NCBI GenBank assembly: GCA_964490935.1
Contig: CAZBEO010000042.1
Location: forward strand, 1 to 29,505
Origin: JAQVYB01 sp964490935
GTDB lineage: Bacteria > Verrucomicrobiota > Kiritimatiellia > RZYC01
Direction of reading: 5' to 3'
Length of the DNA stretch: 29,505 nucleotides
The stretch's first letter is position 1, and every line of letters begins with the position of its first letter. Positions 22,155-29,505 of this stretch are shown piece by piece. The translations under genes were made by a program, and so were the position numbers. The notes beneath the pieces are model-generated. The model did not search any database, was not told where the DNA came from, and worked only from the letters and a program-made list of their open reading frames with translations.

Positions 22155-23504
22155 ATGAAAATTATAATTGTAGGAGCAGGTGAAGCAGGGCAGCAATTGG
22201 CCGAGCGTTTGTGCGAACAGAAGCATGAAGTCATCCTCATTGATCAGGAGAGCGAGGCGCTGGAGCAGGGCGAGGCCCAGTTTGACGTAATGACGCTGCA
22301 TGGCAGCGGAAGCAGCCCACGCATTTTGGCCGATGCGCGGGTGAGCAAGGCGGACATTCTGGTGGCAGTCACCGGGAGCGACGAGGCGAATATTCTGGCC
22401 TGTCTGTATGCGCATGCCGCCGGCGTTCCGCACAAGTTGGCACGCGTGGCGAACCGGGATTATCTGTTGGAGAACACGCCGTTCGACCTGAAAAAGGCTG
22501 GCGTGGACCGTCTGGTGTGCCCGCAGGAGGAAAATGCGCGTGAAATGATGAACATGCTGCATGCCCCGGGCCTCGAGCAGATGATCGATCTCTTTGCGGG
22601 AAGTCTTTATGCCATCGGCATTGAGCTGTCCACACAGAGCGAAATGGTGGGGCGAGCGCTGAAGACCTGCTCGGAAAACGAGTTGATCAGTGCCATGCGT
22701 ATTCTCGCCATTCGGCGCGGGGACAAGGTGTTTGTGCCGACGGGAGAAACAGTGTTTGAGGCGAAAGACTGCCTTTTTGTGGCCATTCAGTCGAGATTTC
22801 TGCAGGAGGTGCAGGATTGGATTATGCCGGCGCGTAAGCGCATCAGCAAGGTGATCGTGGCGGGCGGAGGTGTTTTTGGCCTGTATCTTGCGGAGTTGCT
22901 CGAGGATACCTTCAAGCAGGTGGTGCTGATCGAACGGGATGAGGCGCGAGCGGAATACTGTTCCGGCGTGTTGAACAAGGCGCTGGTCCTGCGGGGGGAT
23001 ATCCTAGAGCAGGAAGTGATGCAGAATGCCGGGATGAATGAAGAAACGGCTTTTGTGGCCGTGACCTCAGATGATGAGGACAACATCATTGCCTGCCTGC
23101 TGGCGCGGAAGCTGGGTTGCTCTTTCACAATGGCGCAGATTCGCAAGCCGGAATATGTGCCGGTGGTGGAACAACTGGACCTGATTGATCGCGTGGTCAA
23201 CCCGAACGTGGCCATGAACACGGCGGTGCTCGGCTTTATCCGAGGAGAGAATGTGCGCGCCGCCAAGGCCCTGAAGAACCTGCCGGGTGAATTCCTGGAG
23301 GTGGTCATTAAGCCAGGCAGTAAATGGTCCGGACAGGAGATTCACGCGCTGGGCATGAGCAGCGGGACGGTGATTGCCGCCGTATTGCGGGAGGAGGATG
23401 TCCTGGTGCCAGTGGGGAGTCTCCAGTTGCTTCCGGATGATCATCTGATTCTCTTTGCACTGGATGAGTGCGTCTCCAAACTGAAGTCCTTCTTCAAGGA
23501 TTAG
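22155..23504 (+). CDS. trkA: Trk potassium uptake system NAD-binding protein TrkA
   Basis: The cytosolic gating subunit of the Trk potassium transporter. The 449 residues form two RCK units in tandem: RCK-N1 begins MKIIIVGAGEAGQQLAERL with the acidic HEVILIDQE, RCK-C1 ends near 220, RCK-N2 begins VIVAGGGVFGLYLAELL with VVLIERDEARAE, and RCK-C2 covers about 370-449. The first glycine loop is intact (GAGEAGQ), so NAD(H) binding is expected; the second (GGGVFG) is also plausible. The gene is separated by one base from trkH, consistent with fixed co-expression of the ring and the channel. The ribosome-binding site is weak. Confidence 0.96.
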   Translation: MKIIIVGAGEAGQQLAERLCEQKHEVILIDQESEALEQGEAQFDVMTLHGSGSSPRILADARVSKADILVAVTGSDEANILACLYAHAAGVPHKLARVANRDYLLENTPFDLKKAGVDRLVCPQEENAREMMNMLHAPGLEQMIDLFAGSLYAIGIELSTQSEMVGRALKTCSENELISAMRILAIRRGDKVFVPTGETVFEAKDCLFVAIQSRFLQEVQDWIMPARKRISKVIVAGGGVFGLYLAELLEDTFKQVVLIERDEARAEYCSGVLNKALVLRGDILEQEVMQNAGMNEETAFVAVTSDDEDNIIACLLARKLGCSFTMAQIRKPEYVPVVEQLDLIDRVVNPNVAMNTAVLGFIRGENVRAAKALKNLPGEFLEVVIKPGSKWSGQEIHALGMSSGTVIAAVLREEDVLVPVGSLQLLPDDHLILFALDECVSKLKSFFKD

Positions 23505-23505
23505 C

Positions 23506-24957
23506 ATGAATTTCAAAGCGGTCTTTCATCTCTTATCTCTGGTGCTGGTCTTCATGTCCGGCTTTCTACTGTTCAGCGCGGGGCTGGGTTGGGCGTATGG
23601 CGACGCTCCGGCGGCGGTTCACGGCCTTCTCTATTCGGCGGCAGTGGGGTTCACGGTGGGGGTGCTGCTCTTTCTATTCACTCGGTGTAAAGCGGAACTC
23701 TCGCGCCGGGACGGATTCGCGATTGTGGTGATCGGCTGGCTGATTACCTCGCTGATTGGCGCTCTTCCCTATTATTTCTCCGGCATCATTCCAGACTTCA
23801 TCGGGGCGCTTTTCGAATCCATGTCTGGCTTCACGACCACCGGGGCGTCGGTGATGACGAATCTGGAGTCGGTGCCCCGAAGTATATTATTCTGGCGCTC
23901 GTTGACGCATTTGATTGGCGGTATGGGCGTGCTGGTGTTGTGCGTGGCCATTCTACCGTTTCTGGGCGTGGGAGGGATGCAGCTTTACCGGGCGGAGATG
24001 TCGGGTCCCTCGAAAGATCGCCTCGCGCCGCGTATTGCCACCACGGCCAAGCTGCTTTGGGGCGTCTATATGCTTCTTATCCTGCTGGAATCGGTCTTGT
24101 TGCGTCTAGCCGGCATGGATTGGTTCGATGCGGTTTGTCACTCGATGGCCACCGTAGCCACCGGCGGATTTTCCACCCGGACGGATAGCATTGCCGCCTA
24201 TGACAGCCGCTCGATTGAAACCATCATCATGGTGTTTATGTTCCTGGCGGGCGTGAACTTTGCTCTGCATTACCGGGCCTTGCTCGGAGATGTGAAAAGT
24301 TATTTCAAGAACAGCGAATGCAGGTTTTACATGGGCTGGATGGCCGCCTGTTCGCTGGCGATTGCCTTTTTACTCTATCTGCAAAATATCTATCCCTCTT
24401 TTTTATCCTCGCTGCGCTACAGCACCTTTCAGGTCCTTTCCATTGGCACAACCACGGGATTTGTTACGGCGGATTACGACGTTTGGCCGATGGGATGCCT
24501 GCTGATCTTACTTTTGCTCATGCTGACAGGAGCTTGTGCCGGCTCCACCACCGGTGCCATTAAAAACATACGCATCGTTATTGTTTTTAAGAAAATTAAG
24601 CGGGAAATTAAGCTGTTTATGCAGCCCCAGGCGGTGTTTCGGATCAAAATCAATGATGAACCGCTGGAACAGGACGTGATCTCCAATGTATCGGCCTTTG
24701 TGATCGCGTATCTGCTGGTCTTTGTGCTGGCACTTTTTGCGATGTCCTTTTATTGCAAGGATTTCATGACCGCCAGTTCCTCCGTGCTGGCCACCCTGGG
24801 TTGCGTGGGTCCGGGTTTGGCGCAGGCGGGGCCTATGGAGAATTATTCAGGCTTTCCGGCGGTTGCCAAAGGTATTCTTATTGTTTGCATGTTGTTAGGC
24901 CGCTTGGAGTTGTATAGCGTTCTCGTGCTGTTGCTGCCTTCTTTCTGGAAAAAATAA
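23506..24957 (+). CDS. trkH: Trk potassium transporter membrane subunit TrkH
   Basis: The ion-conducting subunit: a 483-residue integral membrane protein with about ten hydrophobic segments arranged as four pore-loop repeats. The filter sequences can be read in order: SGFTTTGASV, TVATGGFST, GTTTGFVT and ATLGCVGPGL. The intracellular-loop region TGACAGSTTGAIKNIRI is typical of TrkH/KtrB. The start codon lies one base after the trkA stop. No separate terminator is visible after it; the next gene is 126 bp on with its own candidate promoter. Confidence 0.97.
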   Translation: MNFKAVFHLLSLVLVFMSGFLLFSAGLGWAYGDAPAAVHGLLYSAAVGFTVGVLLFLFTRCKAELSRRDGFAIVVIGWLITSLIGALPYYFSGIIPDFIGALFESMSGFTTTGASVMTNLESVPRSILFWRSLTHLIGGMGVLVLCVAILPFLGVGGMQLYRAEMSGPSKDRLAPRIATTAKLLWGVYMLLILLESVLLRLAGMDWFDAVCHSMATVATGGFSTRTDSIAAYDSRSIETIIMVFMFLAGVNFALHYRALLGDVKSYFKNSECRFYMGWMAACSLAIAFLLYLQNIYPSFLSSLRYSTFQVLSIGTTTGFVTADYDVWPMGCLLILLLLMLTGACAGSTTGAIKNIRIVIVFKKIKREIKLFMQPQAVFRIKINDEPLEQDVISNVSAFVIAYLLVFVLALFAMSFYCKDFMTASSSVLATLGCVGPGLAQAGPMENYSGFPAVAKGILIVCMLLGRLELYSVLVLLLPSFWKK

Positions 24958-24973
24958 GCCGCTGAAAAAACGC

Positions 24974-25003
24974 TTGATCCCATTGGAACTCCTTTGCTAT
25001 GCT
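24974..25003 (+). promoter_or_regulatory. Predicted promoter of the ispD-like gene
   Basis: TTGATC (24974-24979) and TATGCT (24998-25003) are separated by 18 bp; TGC directly before the hexamer makes it an extended -10 (TGCTATGCT). It starts a 70- to 80-base leader. Confidence 0.5.
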
Positions 25004-25083
25004 GCACAACGCCGTGGAGGTAGTACTCCCGGACCGGCACTTGTCGTCGGCCACTGCCAAAGACAAGAGAAGGGTGACGCATT

Positions 25084-25812
25084 ATGGGGCACATTGTTTG
25101 GGGTTTGATTGTAGCGGGCGGCAAAAGCGAGCAACTGACCACCGGCGGAGCCGACGTGGCTCTACTGAACCTGACTGGTAAACCGGTCTTGTATCACGCA
25201 CTGTCCACCTTTGAAAAATGCCCGGAAATTGATGGCATTGTGGTCGTGGCCAAACGTGAAATTCTTCCGGAAATTCAACAAATGGCCCATCTGTTCGGTT
25301 TTTCCAAGATGCGCAAAATTGCGGCGTGTCCACTGCCGCGTTCCGCGTGTCTGAAGACGGGAATGCGCGTCATGGATGATCAGGTAACGCATGTGGTGGT
25401 GCACGATGTTTCGCGCCCCTTGCTGGATGGCGCAGTGTTGTCCGAAACGGTGCGCATCGCCAAGCGAAAGGAATGCGGCGTGGCGGCCGCCCGCATCCGG
25501 GGTGTTGTGCGGACCACCGTCCGGGGCACCAGCGTGCAATCAACGATAGATACGGGAACGCTTTGGGAGACCCAAACACCCTACGCAGTTGCGCGAGAAG
25601 TGCTTGATCAGGCGTTGAATCGGCCCGCCAAAGGGAAGAAAACGCCCTGCGACGAAATTCAGTTGTTGGAAATGCAGGGAGTGGAGATCAAAATCGTGGC
25701 TTCCACTTCAATGAATCTGAAGATTGACGATGTGGCCGACCTGGCCCTAGCCGAAGCGTATTACAAGCTGGTCAATCCCGAGCGGCATGCCGGAGGCAAT
25801 CCGATCAATTAA
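25084..25812 (+). CDS. ispD: IspD-like cytidylyltransferase with diverged nucleotide-binding loop
   Basis: Related to 2-C-methyl-D-erythritol 4-phosphate cytidylyltransferase of the MEP isoprenoid pathway. At 242 aa, length and order fit: N-terminal LIVAGGK, LTGKPVLYHALSTFEKCP, VVVHDVSRPLL (D108, R111), WETQTPYAV (164-166), CDEIQLLE (190-196) and NLKIDDVADLALAEAYY (K213). The N-terminal CTP loop is abnormal. The family has an RM pair and PKQ (R20 and K27 in E. coli), but here residues 13-31 read without Arg or Lys at those places. The protein may therefore use another substrate, compensate elsewhere, or be a lineage-specific variant. No other IspD is visible in the window. The ATG follows AAGGGTG. 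The next gene starts 15 bp later. Confidence 0.8.
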   Translation: MGHIVWGLIVAGGKSEQLTTGGADVALLNLTGKPVLYHALSTFEKCPEIDGIVVVAKREILPEIQQMAHLFGFSKMRKIAACPLPRSACLKTGMRVMDDQVTHVVVHDVSRPLLDGAVLSETVRIAKRKECGVAAARIRGVVRTTVRGTSVQSTIDTGTLWETQTPYAVAREVLDQALNRPAKGKKTPCDEIQLLEMQGVEIKIVASTSMNLKIDDVADLALAEAYYKLVNPERHAGGNPIN

Positions 25813-25827
25813 CAGGTGGCTTCCATC

Positions 25828-26124
25828 ATGACGGCGCACCGAAGCAAACCGGGGCAAGAGCGGGTTGATGCGGTTTATCGCGGACAGGTCCAGGGAGTAG
25901 GGTTTCGGTACACGGTGGTGCGGCTCGCCGAGGATTTCGCCATCACCGGTTTTGTACGCAACGAATGGGATGGCTCGGTCCTGCTCACAGCGGAGGGTGA
26001 GCGTGGTGAACTTGAACGCTTTATCGCTTCCGTGACTTCATCCCGCCTGAATCGCTGCATCCACGGCGTCGAAATCCAGTGGCGACCTGCCACCGGAACG
26101 TGGTCGCACTTTACCGTGGCTTAG
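25828..26124 (+). CDS. acyP: Acylphosphatase
   Basis: A small hydrolase of acyl phosphates. At 98 aa it carries the two signatures VYRGQVQGVGFRYTV (catalytic Arg in GFR) and ITGFVRNEWDGSVLLTAEG (catalytic Asn in RNEWDG). The ATG at 25828 follows AGGTGG at 8 bases; a GTG four codons earlier lies inside that ribosome-binding site. It is 15 bp after the ispD-like gene and probably in the same transcript. Confidence 0.93.
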   Translation: MTAHRSKPGQERVDAVYRGQVQGVGFRYTVVRLAEDFAITGFVRNEWDGSVLLTAEGERGELERFIASVTSSRLNRCIHGVEIQWRPATGTWSHFTVA

Positions 26125-26164
26125 TGATTGTCATGGAGTACGTTTTGCGATAGTACTGGTCCTC

Positions 26165-26887
26165 ATGAAGATCGCTATACTCGGTGACATCCATAGCAAT
26201 ATTGACGCCCTCGAAGCTGTTTTGGCGGATGCGGCCACGCAGCAGGTGGATCGGTACTGCAGCGTGGGCGACGTGGTGGGCTACAACGCCTGCCCCCGTG
26301 AATGTCTGGACCGCGTCCGCGGCTTAAAAGCGGTCATTGTACGCGGTAATCACGATCACTACTGTTCCCATAATGCCAGTCTCAACGATTTTCATCCCAT
26401 GGCTGCCGAAGTGGTGGACTGGACACGTCGAATCCTGAGCGAGGAGGAGCGTAAATTCCTGCACGACCTCCCGCTTATGCGCATTATGGAAAATTTTACT
26501 GTGGTGCACAGTACCCTAGATAATCCGGAAATGTGGGGCTATGTGTTTGATAAGCTGGAGGCGGAGTCCAACTTTGCCTATCAGGCCACCTCCATTTGTT
26601 TCAATGGGCATACCCATGTGCCGTTGGTGTTTGAAAAAGCAGAAACGGTGCGCACGGAGATGTTCACCAGCGTCAAGGTGGTCATGGGTCGCAAGTATTT
26701 CATCAATGTGGGAAGCATTGGTCAGCCGCGTGATGGCGACCCCCGAGCCGCCTACGCCGTTTACAACATTGACCGCAACTTAATTGAACTGCGTCGAGTG
26801 GAGTATGATGTGGAAGCCGCGCAGAAAAAAATACTGGATGCCCGGCTACCGGAGCGGCTTGCCGCCCGACTCGCCGTGGGAAAGTGA
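26165..26887 (+). CDS. Calcineurin-like metallophosphoesterase
   Basis: A two-metal phosphoesterase of the small bacterial MPP group (YfcE/ApaH-like). Metal ligands can be followed in order: GDIHSN, VGDVVGYN, RGNHDHY, VVHST and GHTHVP. At 240 residues it is slightly longer than YfcE, with a C-terminal helical tail (AAQKKILDARLPERLAARL). Substrate unknown; nucleotide, phosphodiester or phosphoprotein substrates are all possible. It is 40 bp downstream of acyP and 6 bp upstream of a secreted protein gene, probably one operon. Confidence 0.92.
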   Translation: MKIAILGDIHSNIDALEAVLADAATQQVDRYCSVGDVVGYNACPRECLDRVRGLKAVIVRGNHDHYCSHNASLNDFHPMAAEVVDWTRRILSEEERKFLHDLPLMRIMENFTVVHSTLDNPEMWGYVFDKLEAESNFAYQATSICFNGHTHVPLVFEKAETVRTEMFTSVKVVMGRKYFINVGSIGQPRDGDPRAAYAVYNIDRNLIELRRVEYDVEAAQKKILDARLPERLAARLAVGK

Positions 26888-26893
26888 TGCCGC

Positions 26894-27685
26894 ATGTTTG
26901 ACCGGACCCGTTTGTTTCATCTCTTTTTCCTTTTTTCCCTTCTGCTTCCGATAGGTGCCTATGCGCAGCTTGAGGTACACTGCAAAATGGAGACCTCGCG
27001 CTATCTGCCGTTCGAGGACATCTTAGTGACGCTGGAGTTTGTCAATCAGGGTGCTCGGGAAGTGGTGATCGGCGGCGATCAGGCGGACGCCTATTTGAGT
27101 TTCGATATACACAACAACCGGGGAGAACGCGTGGAACGACGCCTGGATAAAACCCTCAAGCCCGTGACCGTTCCGCCGCGCAGCTCTGTTCTCCGCTGCG
27201 CGAATCTGCTGGATTATTACGATCTGCGTCAGATCGGGGCTTATACCCTGCGTGCCCGCGTCGAATGGAAAGAGACCTACTACTATTCGGCCAACAGCTA
27301 TTTCGACATCGTACGGGGCGATAAAATCGCGGAAGTTATCTCCGAATACGAGCCGTCCGGCTCGTTTCGCACCTATACCCTCGAAACCATTCATCGGGAC
27401 CGCATGGAATCGGCCTTTCTGCGTATCGAGGATCGGGACTCCTGCTACGGCGTGATTTCTCTCGGGAAAATCATCAAATTATATAAGCCCGAATTGATGG
27501 TCGATCAGTCGGGTCGCATTCATGTGTTGATGCACACCGGGCCCTCCAGTTTCGCGCAATATGTCATTGCCGGGAATGGTGCAGTTCTCGAGCGGCGGAT
27601 CCTAGCCTCGGAAGACGGTATGCCTTCCATGAGCTTCAATGAAGCCGGCGAGGTGCATGTCGGCCAGGCCTTTGAAGAAGAATGA
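26894..27685 (+). CDS. Secreted or periplasmic protein of unknown function
   Basis: I do not recognise a named family. The 263-residue protein starts with a clear signal peptide (LFHLFFLFSLLLPIGAYA, cleavage likely after residue 24). The mature N-terminal half (about 25-140) looks like an immunoglobulin-like beta-sandwich (LPFEDILVTLEFVNQGAREVVIGG, YTLRARVEWKETYYYSANSY). The second half has short beta-repeat patterns (DQSGRIHVLMHTG, NEAGEVHVGQAFEEE) ending at a very acidic C-terminus. It lies 6 bp after the metallophosphoesterase gene. No catalytic residues are evident; an export or surface role is the most that can be said. Confidence 0.8.
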   Translation: MFDRTRLFHLFFLFSLLLPIGAYAQLEVHCKMETSRYLPFEDILVTLEFVNQGAREVVIGGDQADAYLSFDIHNNRGERVERRLDKTLKPVTVPPRSSVLRCANLLDYYDLRQIGAYTLRARVEWKETYYYSANSYFDIVRGDKIAEVISEYEPSGSFRTYTLETIHRDRMESAFLRIEDRDSCYGVISLGKIIKLYKPELMVDQSGRIHVLMHTGPSSFAQYVIAGNGAVLERRILASEDGMPSMSFNEAGEVHVGQAFEEE

Positions 27686-27704
27686 AAAAAAACGATTCCC
27701 GCAG

Positions 27705-27734
27705 TTGACGTTTGCGAATCCTCTCTGCTACCTT
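27705..27734 (+). promoter_or_regulatory. Predicted promoter of tRNA-Leu
   Basis: TTGACG (27705-27710) and TACCTT (27729-27734) are 18 bp apart, with TGC directly before the hexamer. The start would fall about 12 bp before the mature tRNA end. Confidence 0.5.
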
Positions 27735-27752
27735 CCACCGCATCTTGCCTGG

Positions 27753-27839
27753 GCACCCGTGGTGAAATTGGCATACACGCTAGATTCAGGTTCTAGTGGC
27801 CGCGAGGCCGTGGAGGTTCGACTCCTCTCGGGTGCACCA
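27753..27839 (+). tRNA. tRNA-Leu (anticodon CAG)
   Basis: An 87-base class II tRNA. The acceptor stem GCACCCG/CGGGTGC pairs perfectly. The anticodon stem CTAGA/TCTAG encloses the loop TTCAGGT (anticodon CAG, reading CUG). The long variable arm GGCCGCGAGGCC is a strong hairpin, as expected for Leu, and the T arm has GTTCGACTC. Discriminator A and the CCA end are encoded. It lies between the secreted-protein gene and the LOG-family gene. Confidence 0.97.
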
Positions 27840-27876
27840 TCTACTATTGCGCAACACGCAACGAAGCTGGGGAATC

Positions 27877-28473
27877 ATGAGCCCAATCGTCCTTAAAACC
27901 GTCTGTGTTTTCTGTGGATCGAGTACGGGCCGGCGCGACAGCTACTCCGAAGCGGCTATTTCTCTGGCCGATCTCCTGATTGAACGAAGAATCGGCTTGG
28001 TCTATGGCGGCGGCAATATCGGGTTGATGGGTCTGATGGCCGATCGCATGCTTCAGGCCGGCTGTCCGGTCACGGGGGTACTGCCTGAATTCATGGATGG
28101 CCATGTGGGGCATCTGCCTTATACCGCTTATTATCCCGTCAAGACCATGCACGAGCGCAAGGAAAAGATGCGCGAACTCTCGGATGCCTTTCTGGCGATG
28201 CCGGGCGGCTTCGGCACCTGGGAGGAGTTGCTCGAAGCGGCCACTCTTACGCAACTGGGCGTACAGGATAAGCCCTGTGGCCTGCTGAATATTGATCACT
28301 ACTACGATGCCCTGATTCGGCAGTTTGAACACGCCGTGGAGGAGGGCTTTGTCCGGGCTGCGCATCATGAATCGCTGATCATCGAATCCGATCCGCTTCG
28401 CTTGATGGATCGTCTGGCAGCGTATGTGCCTCTGCGCATCAGTAAATGGGATGCAGAACATGAAGCCGGTTAA
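27877..28473 (+). CDS. LOG-family protein (Rossmann-fold nucleotide-binding, TIGR00730 type)
   Basis: A 198-residue protein of the lysine-decarboxylase-like / LONELY GUY family, which hydrolyses nucleoside 5'-monophosphates such as cytokinin ribotides to base and ribose phosphate. Signatures: VCVFCGSSTGRRD at the N-terminus, LVYGGGNIGLMG, and MPGGFGTWEELLEA, with the catalytic Arg/Glu context HERKEKM before it. The reading frame runs back into the tRNA, but the ATG at 27877 has GGGGA upstream and the family N-terminus. Physiological substrate in bacteria is generally unclear. Its end overlaps the following oxidoreductase gene. Confidence 0.94.
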   Translation: MSPIVLKTVCVFCGSSTGRRDSYSEAAISLADLLIERRIGLVYGGGNIGLMGLMADRMLQAGCPVTGVLPEFMDGHVGHLPYTAYYPVKTMHERKEKMRELSDAFLAMPGGFGTWEELLEAATLTQLGVQDKPCGLLNIDHYYDALIRQFEHAVEEGFVRAAHHESLIIESDPLRLMDRLAAYVPLRISKWDAEHEAG

Positions 28474-29494
28474 GCTGGGTCTCATAGGGCTGGGGCATAT
28501 CGGACGCCGCCACGCCGAAAGCCTGCTCGATGGGCGTGTGCCGGGCGCAGAGCTGGCGGCGGTCGCCACCTCGCATCCCGAGTGGATACAAAAACGCGCA
28601 CCGGATGTGCGCGTCTATCCTGAGCCTGTCGCATTACTGCATGATAGCGAAATCGAAGGTGTGCTGGTCTGTACGCCGCATCGACTGCATGTCCCTCAGG
28701 CCATCGAAGCCCTGCGCGCCGGAAAGCACGTGCTCATTGAAAAGCCGGTTGCCGCCGATTGGTCTGAAACCGAGGCCCTGTGTCGTGCGCGCGATGCCTC
28801 GGGGGGCGTGGTCGGTGTGATGTTTCATCTGCGTACCAACCCAGTCTATCGGCGCATCAAAGAGTTGTTGCAGCAAGAACAGCTTGGCCAAATAAGTCGT
28901 GTGGCCTGGACCATGACGGCTTGGAGCCGCGACCAGGCGTATTACGATCAGGCGGACTGGCGCGGCACCTGGGCAGGCGAGGGTGGGGGCGTGTTGCTCA
29001 ATCAGTGTGCGCACCATCTGGACTTGTTGTGCTGGTATTTCGGTATGCCGACCCGCCTGCAGGCCGTGTGTGGCTTCGGAAAACACCACCGGATCGAAGT
29101 AGAGGACGAAGCCACCTTACTGCTCGAATATCCCGACGGCTCCAGTGCCGTATTTACCGCTTCCACGGGCGAGCCCCGCGGCGAAAACCGACTTGAAATC
29201 ATAGGCTCTCAAGGCGACTTGCTCCTGCAGGGAGAAGAGGATTTGCGTTTGCGCATGAAGGACGGCGAATGGCAGATGCAGCAAATTGGCCAGGCGGAAG
29301 AAAGTGAACCGCCGGAGCCGCATGTTCCCGTGATCCGCAATTTTGTGGGAGACGTGCGTGGCACTTCGTCGGTTTGGGTTTCGGTCGAGGAGGCCGTATG
29401 CTCCCTACGCTTGGCGAATGCGGCCGTCGAATGTGTGCAGACGGGATGTCGTATTGAATTTTTCTCTGATGAATCGGGACGGGAGCGCACATGA
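28460..29494 (+). CDS. Gfo/Idh/MocA-family oxidoreductase
   Basis: An NAD(P)-dependent dehydrogenase of the glucose-fructose oxidoreductase/inositol dehydrogenase family, about 344 aa. Signs: LGLIGLGHIGRRHAESLL, GVLVCTPHRLHVPQAIEALRAGKHVLIEKPV (shown in pieces as CTPHRLHV and EKPV), and the alpha/beta domain with GGGVLLNQCAHHLDLLCWYFG, where the His pair is typical of the active site. Substrate cannot be named; sugar or cyclitol derivatives are usual. I take the ATG at 28460; an ATG at 28451 is possible. Either overlaps the end of the LOG gene by 14-23 bp, and the stop overlaps the next start in ATGA, so the three genes are translationally coupled. Confidence 0.93.
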   Translation: MKPVKLGLIGLGHIGRRHAESLLDGRVPGAELAAVATSHPEWIQKRAPDVRVYPEPVALLHDSEIEGVLVCTPHRLHVPQAIEALRAGKHVLIEKPVAADWSETEALCRARDASGGVVGVMFHLRTNPVYRRIKELLQQEQLGQISRVAWTMTAWSRDQAYYDQADWRGTWAGEGGGVLLNQCAHHLDLLCWYFGMPTRLQAVCGFGKHHRIEVEDEATLLLEYPDGSSAVFTASTGEPRGENRLEIIGSQGDLLLQGEEDLRLRMKDGEWQMQQIGQAEESEPPEPHVPVIRNFVGDVRGTSSVWVSVEEAVCSLRLANAAVECVQTGCRIEFFSDESGRERT

Positions 29495-29505
29495 CGGAAA
29501 CGCGA
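29491..29505 (+). CDS. Start of a further gene, cut by the window edge
   Basis: An ATG overlaps the TGA of the oxidoreductase gene in ATGA and continues MTETR to the window end. Only five codons are seen, so no function can be given. The coupling suggests a protein of the same pathway. Confidence 0.5.

Noticed and set aside
27753..27839. tRNA-Leu considered as an integration site
   Set aside because: I found no repeated 3' tRNA fragment or integrase in the window.

Overview
The window looks like chromosomal DNA of an anaerobic or fermentative Gram-negative-type bacterium, most likely from the PVC superphylum (Kiritimatiellota/Verrucomicrobiota-like). This is inference. It rests on a bifurcating-type [FeFe]-hydrogenase accessory operon facing a rex gene, a very large Ser/Thr kinase carrying LRR and C-type-lectin modules, an unusual IspD relative, and scattered short palindromic repeats with the core GGACTGGAAGTCC. 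I see no insertion sequence, prophage or CRISPR array.

Layout. Positions 1-3274 (minus strand) hold a hydrogenase operon read leftwards: NuoE-like (hydC), a stand-alone HATPase, an HndB-like ferredoxin and a NuoF-like flavoprotein (hydB) that runs off the left edge. The catalytic subunit hydA is expected just outside the window. Divergently, 3494-6513 (plus) is a tight five-gene operon: rex, a DRTGG-like protein, a CBS-CBS-RsbT-type ATPase, a second DRTGG-like protein and a PHP phosphoesterase. Together these look like a NADH-balancing hydrogenase plus a dedicated redox/nucleotide signalling module, the most interesting system here. Positions 6466-16573 (minus) carry rlmA, the giant kinase, a MurC-like ligase lacking a canonical start codon, a membrane-anchored coiled-coil protein, a phosphomannomutase-type enzyme and pgm.

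From 16685 come rsmE (plus), dinB (minus, with a LexA-type operator), then a plus-strand block to the right edge: hom and lysC (aspartate-family amino acids), trkA and trkH (potassium uptake), a divergent ispD, an acylphosphatase, a metallophosphoesterase, a secreted protein, tRNA-Leu(CAG), a LOG-family protein and a Gfo/Idh/MocA oxidoreductase. A further gene just begins at the right edge.

Genes are densely packed. The only gene-free stretch over 300 bp is 19110-19512. Several upstream regions share an extended -10 of the form TGCTAnnnn, and a -35 spaced 18 bp from the -10 recurs three times.
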